64,000 nt of DNA from Gonocerus acuteangulatus (GCA_946811695.1 OX328130.1:68680745-68744744), one strand, 5' to 3'; shown: positions 30,626-42,708, numbered from the stretch's first letter. Notes: generated from the sequence alone by a model not told the origin. Program-made: numbers and translations.

Positions 30626-31864
30626 TGGCAAATAAGTCCTTTCGGTTTTTGTATTCATGTTTTGTTTACAATATGTCACATTTATCTGATCCAATTAATC
30701 CCAACAGAGGATTGTTTATCCTATTTGTAATATGTAAACAGTTATGTCTGTCGACACTTGTTAAGATTAGGTCAGTATTGCGTTTGTGATCCAGCTGAGA
30801 AGATGGACGGTAATTTATTGCATTATAGGCATATTTTGCTGTATTATTTCAAAAAAGGAAAGTGAGCTGCAGAGGCTCATAAAAAAATATGCGGGGTCTA
30901 TGGGGATAAAGCCTTAACAGAGCGCACGTGCCAAAATTGCTTTGCTAAGTTTAGGGCAGGGAATTTTGACATAAACGACGCACCACGACCTGGTCGTCCA
31001 CAAGAAATTGAAAGCATTGATGTTAAGGCTATAGTCGATCAAAATCCTTCCCAATCAGTGCGAGACATTGCTGAGGCCCTAGATATATCACATGCAAGCG
31101 TAGAAAATCATTTGCGGAAGCTCGGCTACGTTTCTAGGCTGGATGTTTGGGTCCCCCACTCTCTGACCGAAGCCAACTTGGCAAAACGCATTTCCATTTG
31201 CGATTCCCTGCGAAAACGTCAAGAAAACGATCCATTTCTTAAAAGACTTGTGACAGGGGATGAAAAGTGGATTGTCTACGATAATGTGGTGCGAAAAAAA
31301 TCTTGGAGACCTAGCAACGAACCACCTGGAACCACATCTAAAGCGGGATTGCACCCAAAGAAGATAATGCTTTCTGTATGGTGGGATTTCAAGGGTGTGA
31401 TTTTTTATGACCTGCTGCCACAAGGTAAATCAATCGATTCCACTCTATACTGCTCACAATTAACAAAATTGAATGAATCAATTCTTCCATCATGATAATG
31501 CCAGGCCCCACACTTCGCTAGTCACCCGCAACAAATTGTTAGCCCTTGGAAGGGATCTTTTGCCCCACCCTCCCTATTCACCGGACCTTGCTCCTAGCGA
31601 CTACCACTTATTCCGGTCTCTACAAAATTCCTTAGGTGGAAAACGGTTTGAAAACAAACAGGGTGTCAGGGAGCACCTTGATCATTTTTTCGCTAATAAA
31701 CCACAGACATTCTATGAGCATGGGATTATTCAGCTGATGGAGAGATGGGGTAAAGTAATCGAAAATAATGGACATTACATTGTAGATTAAAATAAAAATT
31801 ATGTTCAAAATATACAATAGTTTTCTTTCAACTTAAAAAACCGAAAGGACTTATTTGCCAACCC
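30622..31864 (+). mobile_element. mariner-family DNA transposon, 1243 bp, intact ends
   Basis: Perfect terminal inverted repeats of 29 bp begin GGGTTGGCAAATAAGTCC and continue TTTCGGTTTTT; the right end is the exact reverse complement. TA dinucleotides flank both ends. The interior encodes a transposase of the mariner DD34D type that is broken by a stop and a frameshift. Perfect ends suggest relatively recent arrival, or continued mobilisation in trans. Confidence 0.95.
30803..31790 (+). pseudogene. mariner (DD34D) transposase, broken
   Basis: The start ATG at 30803 gives MDGNLLHYRHILLYYFKKGK, then a TGA at codon 21 (30863) where the family has a sense codon. The frame continues through the helix-turn-helix region (SVRDIAEALDISHASVENHL) and the first catalytic Asp in VTGDEKWIVYDN, to KKIMLSVWWDFKGVIFYDLL. 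At about 31470-31495 a deletion and frameshift remove roughly 15-18 residues before the second Asp. The rest is in another frame: HHDNARPHTS and, 34 residues later, SPDLAPSDYH, the DD34D signature. It ends NNGHYIVD. All three catalytic Asp codons survive, but the chain is interrupted twice, so it cannot be made. Normal length is about 345 residues. Confidence 0.95.
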
Positions 31865-31895
31865 TATACATATATATATATATATATATACATAT

Positions 31896-32420
31896 ATAAA
31901 TCACGTGTCTGTCTGTTTGTCTGTTTGTTCCTTATAAAATTCTACACCGTTTGACCGATTTTGACCAAACTTGGCACACAGGTAGGTCTTGATACGGGAA
32001 ATCTCCTAGGCTAGGCCAAAATAGTCAAATTTCAAAATTTTTGTTCAACAAAAATTGGCTACACTGAACCATTAACATTCCGACGGCCATTTTGAATATT
32101 GTCTCAAATTTATTTGTTGGTGCTGTTGATAATTAGAATAACTCGAACTCATTGATGACTTTACATCATTATATAATCATGTAATGCAGTTTATTTCAAT
32201 TTTATCAGTCAGTGTCTAACTAAGGAGCGCTGGCCTTTCTTTGATAAGAGCTATCTACTCGCTATCTATCTGTGGTGCTGGCCTCTGTCGGCTGTTTTAT
32301 GAATTGCTCTGGTCCTGGCCATGTTGGCTGTTTCAACAGATAGATAGACAGACGTAAGTGGGTATACAGATGAGGGTTGATACGGGGAGAGTCATAGGCA
32401 GAAAGTAGGTAAGTAGGGAA

Positions 32421-32425
<5 letters not shown>
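31896..32425 (-). mobile_element. Family R retroelement copy
   Basis: On the plus strand it starts at ATCACGTGTCTGTCTGTTTG, then TTTGACCGATTTTGACCAAA and the same order as 1-515 to TACGGGGAGAGTCATAGGCA. It stops at a (TA)n near 32425 with the last part of the head replaced by AGGTAAGTAGGG. It abuts the mariner's right-hand (TA)n. Confidence 0.72.
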
Positions 32426-32481
<56 letters not shown>

Positions 32482-32552
32482 TCCGTCTTGAGAATGATCC
32501 AAAATATTTCTAAAAGTATATGTATCTGATGGACATTTTTAGGAATATAAAT

Positions 32553-32605
<53 letters not shown>

Positions 32606-32649
32606 CTCTCTTGGTCTAAAATGATTAATTTTCGGAATAGAAATTGTGT
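32426..32649. repeat. Two (TA)n tracts
   Basis: TA runs at about 32425-32478 and 32560-32602 separated by 80 bp of unassigned DNA. Confidence 0.9.
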
Positions 32650-32939
32650 TTTTAGCGCGTTTTCTACCTCCCTGCATAGAGAGGAATTGAACTTGTGACG
32701 CGATCCGGAAGAGGCGACTAAAACATTTCATGGGTCTGAACCCATAGAGTACGAAAAGAATGGTGGTTCAAATTTGTATATGTATATGTATATGTAATTT
32801 GTATATATATTTTGTATATGCATATGTATATGTAATTTGTATATGTGTATTTGTCCGGTCACTCTCTCACAGGCTAAAAAATGGTCAGATTTTGATAAAA
32901 TATTGTAAAAAAATCTTTCGTCTAATTTGAAAGGTCCTT
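32650..32939 (+). mobile_element. Family A element, head and start of body
   Basis: It has TTTTAGCGCGTTTTCTACCT, the AATTGAACTTGTGACG step, AATCCGGAAGAGGCGACTAA, CCCATAGAGTACGAAAAG, then GTATATGTATATG repeats in the place of the usual (TA)n and CACTCTCTCACAGGCTAAAA of the body. It stops where an inverted family B piece begins. Confidence 0.72.
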
Positions 32940-33130
32940 ATTTTTATAATATAACAAATGTTATGGCTGGCATGGTCAAATTAGTGATTTGGGTACGGGG
33001 TAAACCCCCCCCCCCTTCCGGTGGACCAATTTCGGTGGTTAACGAACTCGTTCAATCGTTTGCTAATTGAATGCTATATACCAATTTTCGTGACGAAAAA
33101 ACAAAAACTCTGACCGCTATCGTGTTAAAA

Positions 33131-33212
<82 letters not shown>

Positions 33213-33345
33213 AATTTTAACGGGGGTCATTTTCGGTGTCTATCAGGTAGGATCGATAAAGATTTGAAGACATTTTTCAAAAATTCCGTCATGAGTGCAA
33301 CCTCAATAGCTACTTTCCTTCGGAGGAAAGTGCTAAAACGTGTAC
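32940..33345 (-). mobile_element. Family B element, inverted 5' part with (TA)n
   Basis: On the plus strand: CCCCCCTTCCGGTGGACCAA, GTTAACGAACTCGTTCAATC, CGCTATCGTGTTAA, (TA)n at about 33134-33212, AAATTTTAACGGGGGTCATT, TCCGTCATGAGTGCAACCTC and CTTTCCTTCGGAGGAAAGTG. This is the exact reverse order of the head and first body section of 35036-36228. Confidence 0.82.
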
Positions 33346-33404
33346 CAGCATGCATAAGAACAAGAATACGTAAGCGTTCCGATTTTCTTCGCGCGAATTT
33401 CGCA

Positions 33405-33456
<52 letters not shown>

Positions 33457-33515
33457 CAAATTTGAACCACCATTCTTTCCGCGCGACGGAGGAACCGCGC
33501 TAATATGTCGCAATT
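33346..33515 (-). mobile_element. Family A pieces with (CA)n
   Basis: A stretch with GTAAGCGTTCCGATTTTCTT and GCGCGAATTTCG (family A body) runs into (CA)n at 33405-33440, a short (TA)n, then CAAATTTGAACCACCATTCT and GGAGGAACCGCGCTAA, an inverted family A head. Most of the body is missing. Confidence 0.65.
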
Positions 33516-33733
33516 CCTGCAAGCCGGACTTCATAAATATTGCATGTCCTGTAAATTCTCTGTTATTTTCATTTGTATCTATGCTTTTATGTTGAATTTT
33601 TTTATTTAAAAATTTGGGTGACTCCACAATATAATTTTTTTTTGCAATGGCTACAACGGATTTCATGTATAATAAAATATTTCACAAAGTAAGGCTATTG
33701 GTTTATCGACCCCAGGTCATTAATGAAGTGAAT

Positions 33734-33800
<67 letters not shown>

Positions 33801-34715
33801 ATGTTACGTATGATACTTTATCCTGACCTGTAATTGTAAGGGAATATAATATGGATGTTATTCAAGAAGAAGTTTGAAATTTCAGTTATAATTATTTTAA
33901 ATGTGTATACTAAACCATAGTAAAGTAATTAAAATTAATGGAAGGTGTATTAAAACGTCCATTCTGTCATTCTGTGAAGCTATTTCATACTTCTCAAGTT
34001 ATATGGGAGAACTAGTAAAAACTATTTAATGTTATAACTAGTTGATAGCTTGGCGCTAAAGGCCATCAAAGACAATGGACCGTAAAAACATAGATCAGAA
34101 AAACAATTATAACAAAATAATAAAACAATTAGTTACAAAATTAACTCTTAATTAAATTAATAAAAGTGAGTCAGCCAAAAATTAAATAGGTTTGTTTGAA
34201 TAATCGTTCAAGGTATAAATGTGCTGATCAGTCTTTTTGGTTTAATCCGTAGGGTGGGTTACTGCAAGGGATTTCGAATTTTTAAAAAACGCCGTCACGT
34301 AGGAGCTGCATAACTAAACATATTCCTCAAAAGAGGGTATGGTTCTCTTAAGCTGATTAACCCCTCCCCCCCCCAAAAAAATAAATAAATTAATTTGCCC
34401 TTTTTGTAAAAATCTTTATGAGGAGTACATGCAAATCAAAACCTATTTTTATAGAGAAGTACTCGACGCATCGAAAATACGTTTGCCTGTTCTTCCTTTT
34501 TTTGTTAGTACTTATTAAAAATGTAATTCAGCATATGGGTAATGAGAGAACGTATCCCTTTAAATGTCAATTTGAGCCCTTAGAAGTTTTATTTTCTTAT
34601 TTCCTTTATTTTAAAGATCTCGACGAGATATACAAATTTGCTCCTTTGAAAAATTTTAATATTCCCAATCGTTTAGTAGTTATTTCTCTTGGGGCCCGCT
34701 TATCTTGGCAACCAT

Positions 34716-34719
<4 letters not shown>
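33516..34719. other. No gene; (TA)n and a degenerate SINE tail
   Basis: (TA)n at 33739-33792. At 34036-34092 GTTGATAGCTTGGCGCTAAA and GGCCATC resemble the shared SINE tail (compare 21738-21790), plus strand. The other frames are composition artefacts. Confidence 0.45.
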
Positions 34720-34762
<43 letters not shown>

Positions 34763-34925
34763 TATATAAGTTTTTAGCGCGGTTCCTCCCTCCCCCATAG
34801 GGAGGAACCCCGCTTATAAGGTTGATCTCATGACGCAATCCGGAAGTGGCGACTAGAAAATTTTGCGTTTCAGAACCCATAGATACCGAAAATGATAGTG
34901 GTTATAGTGTATATTTGTATTTGGA
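34720..34925 (+). mobile_element. Family A head, preceded by (TA)n
   Basis: (TA)n at about 34722-34760 is followed by TTTTTAGCGCGGTTCCTCCC, CCCCATAGGGAGGAACCCCG (a clear stem-loop with the preceding bases), CATGACGCAATCCGGAAGTG and GAACCCATAGATACCGAAAA. The body is absent. Confidence 0.8.
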
Positions 34926-35035
34926 GGCTGTAGCCTTTTTGAAACACGAAAAGTAGTTAGGCCCCACTGTGCGGAGGCAGGAATGTTTCGTGCATTAGGT
35001 CCAATGAAAGTACATTCGACCACGTTATGCCCCAC

Positions 35036-36228
35036 CAAGTTTCGTTTTAGCACTTTCCTCCGAAGGAAAGTAGCTATTGAGGTTGGACTCATGACGGAAT
35101 TTTTGAAAAATTTCATCAAATCTTTATCGATCCTACCTAGTAGACACCGAAAATGACCCCCGTTAAAATTTATATATATGTGTCTGTTAACACGATAGCG
35201 GCCAGAGTTTTTTTTTCGTCACGAAACTTGGTATATAGCATTCAATTAGCAATCGATTGAACGAGTTCGTTAACCACCGAAATCGGTCAACCGGAAGGGG
35301 GGGTTTACCCTGAACCCAAAACACTAATTTGACCATTTCAGCCGTAATATTTCTTATATTTCAACGAAACTTGGTATTCGTAGTGGTAATATAGAGAGAA
35401 AAGTGAGATATAAAAATTAACTAAATCGGTTCATAAGGAGGGGGGGTTTACTCCGGACCAACAATACCAATTCGCCACTACCAGCCGTGATTTTAGGTAT
35501 ATTTCGACGAAACTCGGTATTCATAGTGGTAATCTACAGGTAAATATGTCTTGTAAAAATAAACTAAATCGGTTCATTAGGAGGGGGGGGCGTTTACTCC
35601 AGACCCACAATACCAATTCACCACTACCAACCGTGATTTTTGGTATATTTCGACGAAACTCGGTATTCATAGTGGTAATCTACAGGTAAATATGTGATGT
35701 AAAAATAAACTAAATCGGTTCATTAAGAGGGGGGGGGGTTTACTCCGGACCCAAATTTTTAATATACTCATACTGGTCGTAATTTCTGCTGTATTGTAAC
35801 GAACCGCGGTATACGTCGTGGGTAACTCATGAGAAAGAAGTATTATAAAAATGAGCTGAATCGGTCAATCGGAAAGGGGGGTTTACTTTGTAATATATTT
35901 CAATAGAAAAGCCAGCCAGACATAGGTCCACAAAGGCGCCGCAAGGAACGCTAGAGGGACTGTATCCGGTTCCTGCGTTAGATCAAAATACGATAATATG
36001 AGGTTTATTGTATTTATTAAGTAGTGTAATATGTACCGTGTGTAAACATGACTCTGTAAGCAAATTATTAATTTATCATTTACTCATTACAAAATTAAAA
36101 GAGAACTATTCATGTTTTTATTTTATTTATGTAGGATATTTTAAGCAAATTGTTCTGGAAATCAGTCTACACTACCCAAATTCTGAGGAAAGTGCTTAGT
36201 TATGCAGCTCCTGCGTGACGGACTTTTT
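35036..36228 (+). mobile_element. Family B element, near full length
   Basis: Same order as 12418-13526: stem-loop CACTTTCCTCCGAAGGAAAG, GACTCATGACGGAATTTTTG, CCCCGTTAAAATTTATATAT (here the (TA)n is almost collapsed, only a few repeats), GTTAACACGATAGCGGCC, four imperfect ~130-bp internal repeats each with a run of G, and TGCTTAGTTATGCAGCTCCT, GCGTGACGGACTTTTT at the end. The collapsed TA tract shows that the tract length varies freely inside a constant element. Confidence 0.82.
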
Positions 36229-36281
36229 AAATTTCAAAAATTGTGGAAAAAAAGGAGGGTGTCAATCGAGTTTTGAACACC

Positions 36282-36350
<69 letters not shown>

Positions 36351-36508
36351 GGTATAATAGTATGCATAGTTGAATTCTTAAAGCAATATTTTTAAAAAAA
36401 TATGCTTTCGTGACATAGGCCCTTATTACACAGAACTTTTAAATTATTCAATAGAAAGAATTGCCTGGCTTTGACAGGGGAATAAATATTCAAAGAATGT
36501 TGAATAAT
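36229..36508. other. Left flank of the 108-bp satellite, with (TA)n
   Basis: (TA)n at about 36291-36348, then unassigned DNA. The plus-strand frame that runs through the satellite has its first Met at 36461, 16 codons before the first unit. Confidence 0.6.
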
Positions 36509-39500
36509 AAATATTTATATACAATATCTCCAAAGTCAAGACAGGTTTACTCCTTGAAATATTTCTATGAAGACCCTGGAATTTTCGGGCGAAGCTGTCA
36601 TTTCTTAGGAGAAATGAAATATTTATATACAATATCTTTAAAGTCAAGACAGGTTTACTCCTTGAAATATTTCTATGAAGACCCTGGAATTTTCGGGCGA
36701 AGCTGTCATTTCTTAGGAGAAATGAAATATTTATATACAATATCTCCAAAGTCAAGACAGGTTTACTCCTTGAAATATTTCTATGAAGACCCTGGAATTT
36801 TCGGGCGAAGCTGTCATTTCTTAGGAGAAATGAAATATTTATATACAATATCTTTAAAGTCAAGACAGGTTTACTCCTTGAAATATTTCTATGAAGACCC
36901 TGGAATTTTCGGGCGAAGCTGTCATTTCTTAGGAGAAATGAAATATTTATATACAATATCTCCAAAGTCAAGACAGGTTTACTCCTTGAAATATTTCTAT
37001 GAAGACCCTGGAATTTTCGGGCGAAGCTGTCATTTCTTAGGAGAAATGAAATATTTATATACAATATCTCCAAAGTCAAGACAGGTTTACTCCTTGAAAT
37101 ATTTCTATGAAGACCCTGGAATTTTCGGGCGAAGCTGTCATTTCTTAGGAGAAATGAAATATTTATATACAATATCTCCAAAGTCAAGACAGGTTTACTC
37201 CTTGAAATATTTCTATGAAGACCCTGGAATTTTCGGGCGAAGCTGTCATTTCTTAGGAGAAATGAAATATTTATATACAATATCTCCAAAGTCAAGACAG
37301 GTTTACTCCTTGAAATATTTCTATGAAGACCCTGGAATTTTCGGGCGAAGCTGTCATTTCTTAGGAGAAATGAAATATTTATATACAATATCTCCAAAGT
37401 CAAGACAGGTTTACTCCTTGAAATATTTCTATGAAGACCCTGGAATTTTCGGGCGAAGCTGTCATTTCTTAGGAGAAATGAAATATTTATATACAATATC
37501 TCCAAAGTCAAGACAGGTTTACTCCTTGAAATATTTCTATGAAGACCCTGGAATTTTCGGGCGAAGCTGTCATTTCTTAGGAGAAATGAAATATTTATAT
37601 ACAATATCTCCAAAGTCAAGACAGGTTTACTCCTTGAAATATTTCTATGAAGACCCTGGAATTTTCGGGCGAAGCTGTCATTTCTTAGGAGAAATGAAAT
37701 ATTTATATACAATATCTCCAAAGTCAAGACAGGTTTACTCCTTGAAATATTTCTATGAAGACCCTGGAATTTTCGGGCGAAGCTGTCATTTCTTAGGAGA
37801 AATGAAATATTTATATACAATATCTCCAAAGTCAAGACAGGTTTACTCCTTGAAATATTTCTATGAAGACCCTGGAATTTTCGGGCGAAGCTGTCATTTC
37901 TTAGGAGAAATGAAATATTTATATACAATATCTCCAAAGTCAAGACAGGTTTACTCCTTGAAATATTTCTATGAAGACCCTGGAATTTTCGGGCGAAGCT
38001 GTCATTTCTTAGGAGAAATGAAATATTTATATACAATATCTCCAAAGTCAAGACAGGTTTACTCCTTGAAATATTTCTATGAAGACCCTGGAATTTTCGG
38101 GCGAAGCTGTCATTTCTTAGGAGAAATGAAATATTTATATACAATATCTCCAAAGTCAAGACAGGTTTACTCCTTGAAATATTTCTATGAAGACCCTGGA
38201 ATTTTCGGGCGAAGCTGTCATTTCTTAGGAGAAATGAAATATTTATATACAATATCTCCAAAGTCAAGACAGGTTTACTCCTTGAAATATTTCTATGAAG
38301 ACCCTGGAATTTTCGGGCGAGGCTGTCATTTCTTAGGAGAAATGAAATATTTATATACAATATCTCCAAAGTCAAGACAGGTTTACTCCTTGAAATATTT
38401 CTATGAAGACCCTGGAATTTTCGGGCGAAGCTGTCATTTCTTAGGAGAAATGAAATATTTATATACAATATCTCCAAAGTCAAGACAGGTTTACTCCTTG
38501 AAATATTTCTATGAAGACCCTGGAATTTTCGGGCGAAGCTGTCATTTCTTAGGAGAAATGAAATATTTATATACAATATCTTTAAAGTCAAGACAGGTTT
38601 ACTCCTTGAAATATTTCTATGAAGACCCTGGAATTTTCGGGCGAAGCTGTCATTTCTTAGGAGAAATGAAATATTTATATACAATATCTCCAAAGTCAAG
38701 ACAGGTTTACTCCTTGAAATATTTCTATGAAGACCCTGGAATTTTCGGGCGAAGCTGTCATTTCTTAGGAGAAATGAAATATTTATATACAATATCTCCA
38801 AAGTCAAGACAGGTTTACTCCTTGAAATATTTCTATGAAGACCCTGGAATTTTCGGGCGAAGCTGTCATTTCTTAGGAGAAATGAAATATTTATATACAA
38901 TATCTCCAAAGTCAAGACAGGTTTACTCCTTGAAATATTTCTATGAAGACCCTGGAATTTTCGGGCGAGGCTGTCATTTCTTAGGAGAAATGAAATATTT
39001 ATATACAATATCTCCAAAGTCAAGACAGGTTTACTCCTTGAAATATTTCTATGAAGACCCTGGAATTTTCGGGCGAAGCTGTCATTTCTTAGGAGAAATG
39101 AAATATTTATATACAATATCTCCAAAGTCAAGACAGGTTTACTCCTTGAAATATTTCTATGAAGACCCTGGAATTTTCGGGCGAAGCTGTCATTTCTTAG
39201 GAGAAATGAAATATTTATATACAATATCTCCAAAGTCAAGACAGGTTTACTCCTTGAAATATTTCTATGAAGACCCTGGAATTTTCGGGCGAAGCTGTCA
39301 TTTCTTAGGAGAAATGAAATATTTATATACAATATCTCCAAAGTCAAGACAGGTTTACTCCTTGAAATATTTCTATGAAGACCCTGGAATTTTCGGGCGA
39401 AGCTGTCATTTCTTAGGAGAAATGAAATATTTATATACAATATCTCCAAAGTCAAGACAGGTTTACTCCTTGAAATATTTCTATGAAGACCCTGGAATTT

Positions 39501-42232
39501 TCGGGCGAAGCTGTCATTTCTTAGGAGAAATGAAATATTTATATACAATATCTCCAAAGTCAAGACAGGTTTACTCCTTGAAATATTTCTATGAAGACCC
39601 TGGAATTTTCGGGCGAAGCTGTCATTTCTTAGGAGAAATGAAATATTTATATACAATATCTCCAAAGTCAAGACAGGTTTACTCCTTGAAATATTTCTAT
39701 GAAGACCCTGGAATTTTCGGGCGAAGCTGTCATTTCTTAGGAGAAATGAAATATTTATATACAATATCTCCAAAGTCAAGACAGGTTTACTCCTTGAAAT
39801 ATTTCTATGAAGACCCTGGAATTTTCGGGCGAAGCTGTCATTTCTTAGGAGAAATGAAATATTTATATACAATATCTCCAAAGTCAAGACAGGTTTACTC
39901 CTTGAAATATTTCTATGAAGACCCTGGAATTTTCGGGCGAGGCTGTCATTTCTTAGGAGAAATGAAATATTTATATACAATATCTCCAAAGTCAAGACAG
40001 GTTTACTCCTTGAAATATTTCTATGAAGACCCTGGAATTTTCGGGCGAAGCTGTCATTTCTTAGGAGAAATGAAATATTTATATACAATATCTCCAAAGT
40101 CAAGACAGGTTTACTCCTTGAAATATTTCTATGAAGACCCTGGAATTTTCGGGCGAAGCTGTCATTTCTTAGGAGAAATGAAATATTTATATACAATATC
40201 TCCAAAGTCAAGACAGGTTTACTCCTTGAAATATTTCTATGAAGACCCTGGAATTTTCGGGCGAAGCTGTCATTTCTTAGGAGAAATGAAATATTTATAT
40301 ACAATATCTCCAAAGTCAAGACAGGTTTACTCCTTGAAATATTTCTATGAAGACCCTGGAATTTTCGGGCGAAGCTGTCATTTCTTAGGAGAAATGAAAT
40401 ATTTATATACAATATCTCCAAAGTCAAGACAGGTTTACTCCTTGAAATATTTCTATGAAGACCCTGGAATTTTCGGGCGAAGCTGTCATTTCTTAGGAGA
40501 AATGAAATATTTATATACAATATCTCCAAAGTCAAGACAGGTTTACTCCTTGAAATATTTCTATGAAGACCCTGGAATTTTCGGGCGAAGCTGTCATTTC
40601 TTAGGAGAAATGAAATATTTATATACAATATCTCCAAAGTCAAGACAGGTTTACTCCTTGAAATATTTCTATGAAGACCCTGGAATTTTCGGGCGAAGCT
40701 GTCATTTCTTAGGAGAAATGAAATATTTATATACAATATCTCCAAAGTCAAGACAGGTTTACTCCTTGAAATATTTCTATGAAGACCCTGGAATTTTCGG
40801 GCGAGGCTGTCATTTCTTAGGAGAAATGAAATATTTATATACAATATCTCCAAAGTCAAGACAGGTTTACTCCTTGAAATATTTCTATGAAGACCCTGGA
40901 ATTTTCGGGCGAAGCTGTCATTTCTTAGGAGAAATGAAATATTTATATACAATATCTCCAAAGTCAAGACAGGTTTACTCCTTGAAATATTTCTATGAAG
41001 ACCCTGGAATTTTCGGGCGAAGCTGTCATTTCTTAGGAGAAATGAAATATTTATATACAATATCTCCAAAGTCAAGACAGGTTTACTCCTTGAAATATTT
41101 CTATGAAGACCCTGGAATTTTCGGGCGAAGCTGTCATTTCTTAGGAGAAATGAAATATTTATATACAATATCTCCAAAGTCAAGACAGGTTTACTCCTTG
41201 AAATATTTCTATGAAGACCCTGGAATTTTCGGGCGAAGCTGTCATTTCTTAGGAGAAATGAAATATTTATATACAATATCTCCAAAGTCAAGACAGGTTT
41301 ACTCCTTGAAATATTTCTATGAAGACCCTGGAATTTTCGGGCGAAGCTGTCATTTCTTAGGAGAAATGAAATATTTATATACAATATCTCCAAAGTCAAG
41401 ACAGGTTTACTCCTTGAAATATTTCTATGAAGACCCTGGAATTTTCGGGCGAAGCTGTCATTTCTTAGGAGAAATGAAATATTTATATACAATATCTCCA
41501 AAGTCAAGACAGGTTTACTCCTTGAAATATTTCTATGAAGACCCTGGAATTTTCGGGCGAAGCTGTCATTTCTTAGGAGAAATGAAATATTTATATACAA
41601 TATCTCCAAAGTCAAGACAGGTTTACTCCTTGAAATATTTCTATGAAGACCCTGGAATTTTCGGGCGAAGCTGTCATTTCTTAGGAGAAATGAAATATTT
41701 ATATACAATATCTCCAAAGTCAAGACAGGTTTACTCCTTGAAATATTTCTATGAAGACCCTGGAATTTTCGGGCGAAGCTGTCATTTCTTAGGAGAAATG
41801 AAATATTTATATACAATATCTCCAAAGTCAAGACAGGTTTACTCCTTGAAATATTTCTATGAAGACCCTGGAATTTTCGGGCGAAGCTGTCATTTCTTAG
41901 GAGAAATGAAATATTTATATACAATATCTCCAAAGTCAAGACAGGTTTACTCCTTGAAATATTTCTATGAAGACCCTGGAATTTTCGGGCGAAGCTGTCA
42001 TTTCTTAGGAGAAATGAAATATTTATATACAATATCTCCAAAGTCAAGACAGGTTTACTCCTTGAAATATTTCTATGAAGACCCTGGAATTTTCGGGCGA
42101 AGCTGTCATTTCTTAGGAGAAATGAAATATTTATATACAATATCTCCAAAGTCAAGACAGGTTTACTCCTTGAAATATTTCTATGAAGACCCTGGAATTT
42201 TCGGGCGAAGCTGTCATTTCTTAGGAGAAATG
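36509..42232. repeat. 108-bp satellite array: exactly 53 units, open on both strands
   Basis: The array spans 5724 bp, exactly 53 times 108. Only two positions vary to any extent: CTCCAAAG becomes CTTTAAAG in units 2, 4 and 20, and GCGAAGC becomes GCGAGGC in units 17, 23, 32 and 40. On the plus strand 36461-42256 is one open frame of 1931 codons whose 36-residue unit includes YTISPKSRQVYSLKYFYEDP; on the minus strand 42254-36444 is another, of 1936 codons, with unit text NISFLLRNDSFARKFQGLHR. A 108-bp unit keeps frame by arithmetic, and the chance that one of six frames lacks a stop in 36 codons is not small. All the visible variants change the amino acid, so there is no sign of protein-level selection. 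I read it as a recently homogenised satellite; a repeat protein cannot be excluded. Confidence 0.95.
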
Positions 42233-42256
42233 AAATTTGTATCTGTTCTTGCATAA

Positions 42257-42641
42257 CATGTGTATTGTTTGAAAAACAGAGTTTTTACCGTGATTATTTG
42301 TCAATGTAGAGAGAGAATCTCGCATGTAAGGTCTTCTTGACAAAAATAAGTGTAGGGCATATTGTAATTAAGCTAAGAACTACGAATTACAATTACATAG
42401 TAATTGTAGTTCATGAATTAGAATTACATCAAGAGTAATAATACAATTAAAACGTGAATTATAATTGCATTGTAATCCTGTAATGTAATTCAAGCACTAA
42501 TTATGTAATTCAAGTATCAATTACAAAGAATTGTAATTGAATTACAATTGTAAGTGTACTAATCACCAATTATGATAGGCAGTAATTAAAATATAAATTT
42601 TATCAAGAATTGTAATTGAATTATAATTGTAATTCAATTAC
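42257..42641. repeat. AT-rich palindromic low-complexity region
   Basis: The motif AATTGTAATTGAATTACAAT and its parts recur irregularly, often as inverted pairs, from about 42360 to 42640 and again at 42705-42910. No coding signal. Confidence 0.6.
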
Positions 42642-42708
42642 AATTTTTTTTTTTTTTTTGAGTGCTTTGAGTGTTAGGGTCATTAGCACCTGTAATTTTT
42701 ATTTTCAG
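42642..42708 (-). mobile_element. SINE tail fragment
   Basis: On the plus strand poly-T is followed by GGGTCATTAGCACC; reversed, this is GGTGCTAATGACCC and poly-A, like the shared SINE tail. The head is missing. Confidence 0.4.

Noticed and set aside
31088..31423. Minus-strand frame of 111 codons
   Set aside because: It is antisense to the mariner transposase.
36444..42254. A 1936-codon minus-strand protein gene
   Set aside because: It is the antisense reading of the 108-bp satellite. Frame is kept only because 108 is divisible by three, and no start context, splice or family match supports it.
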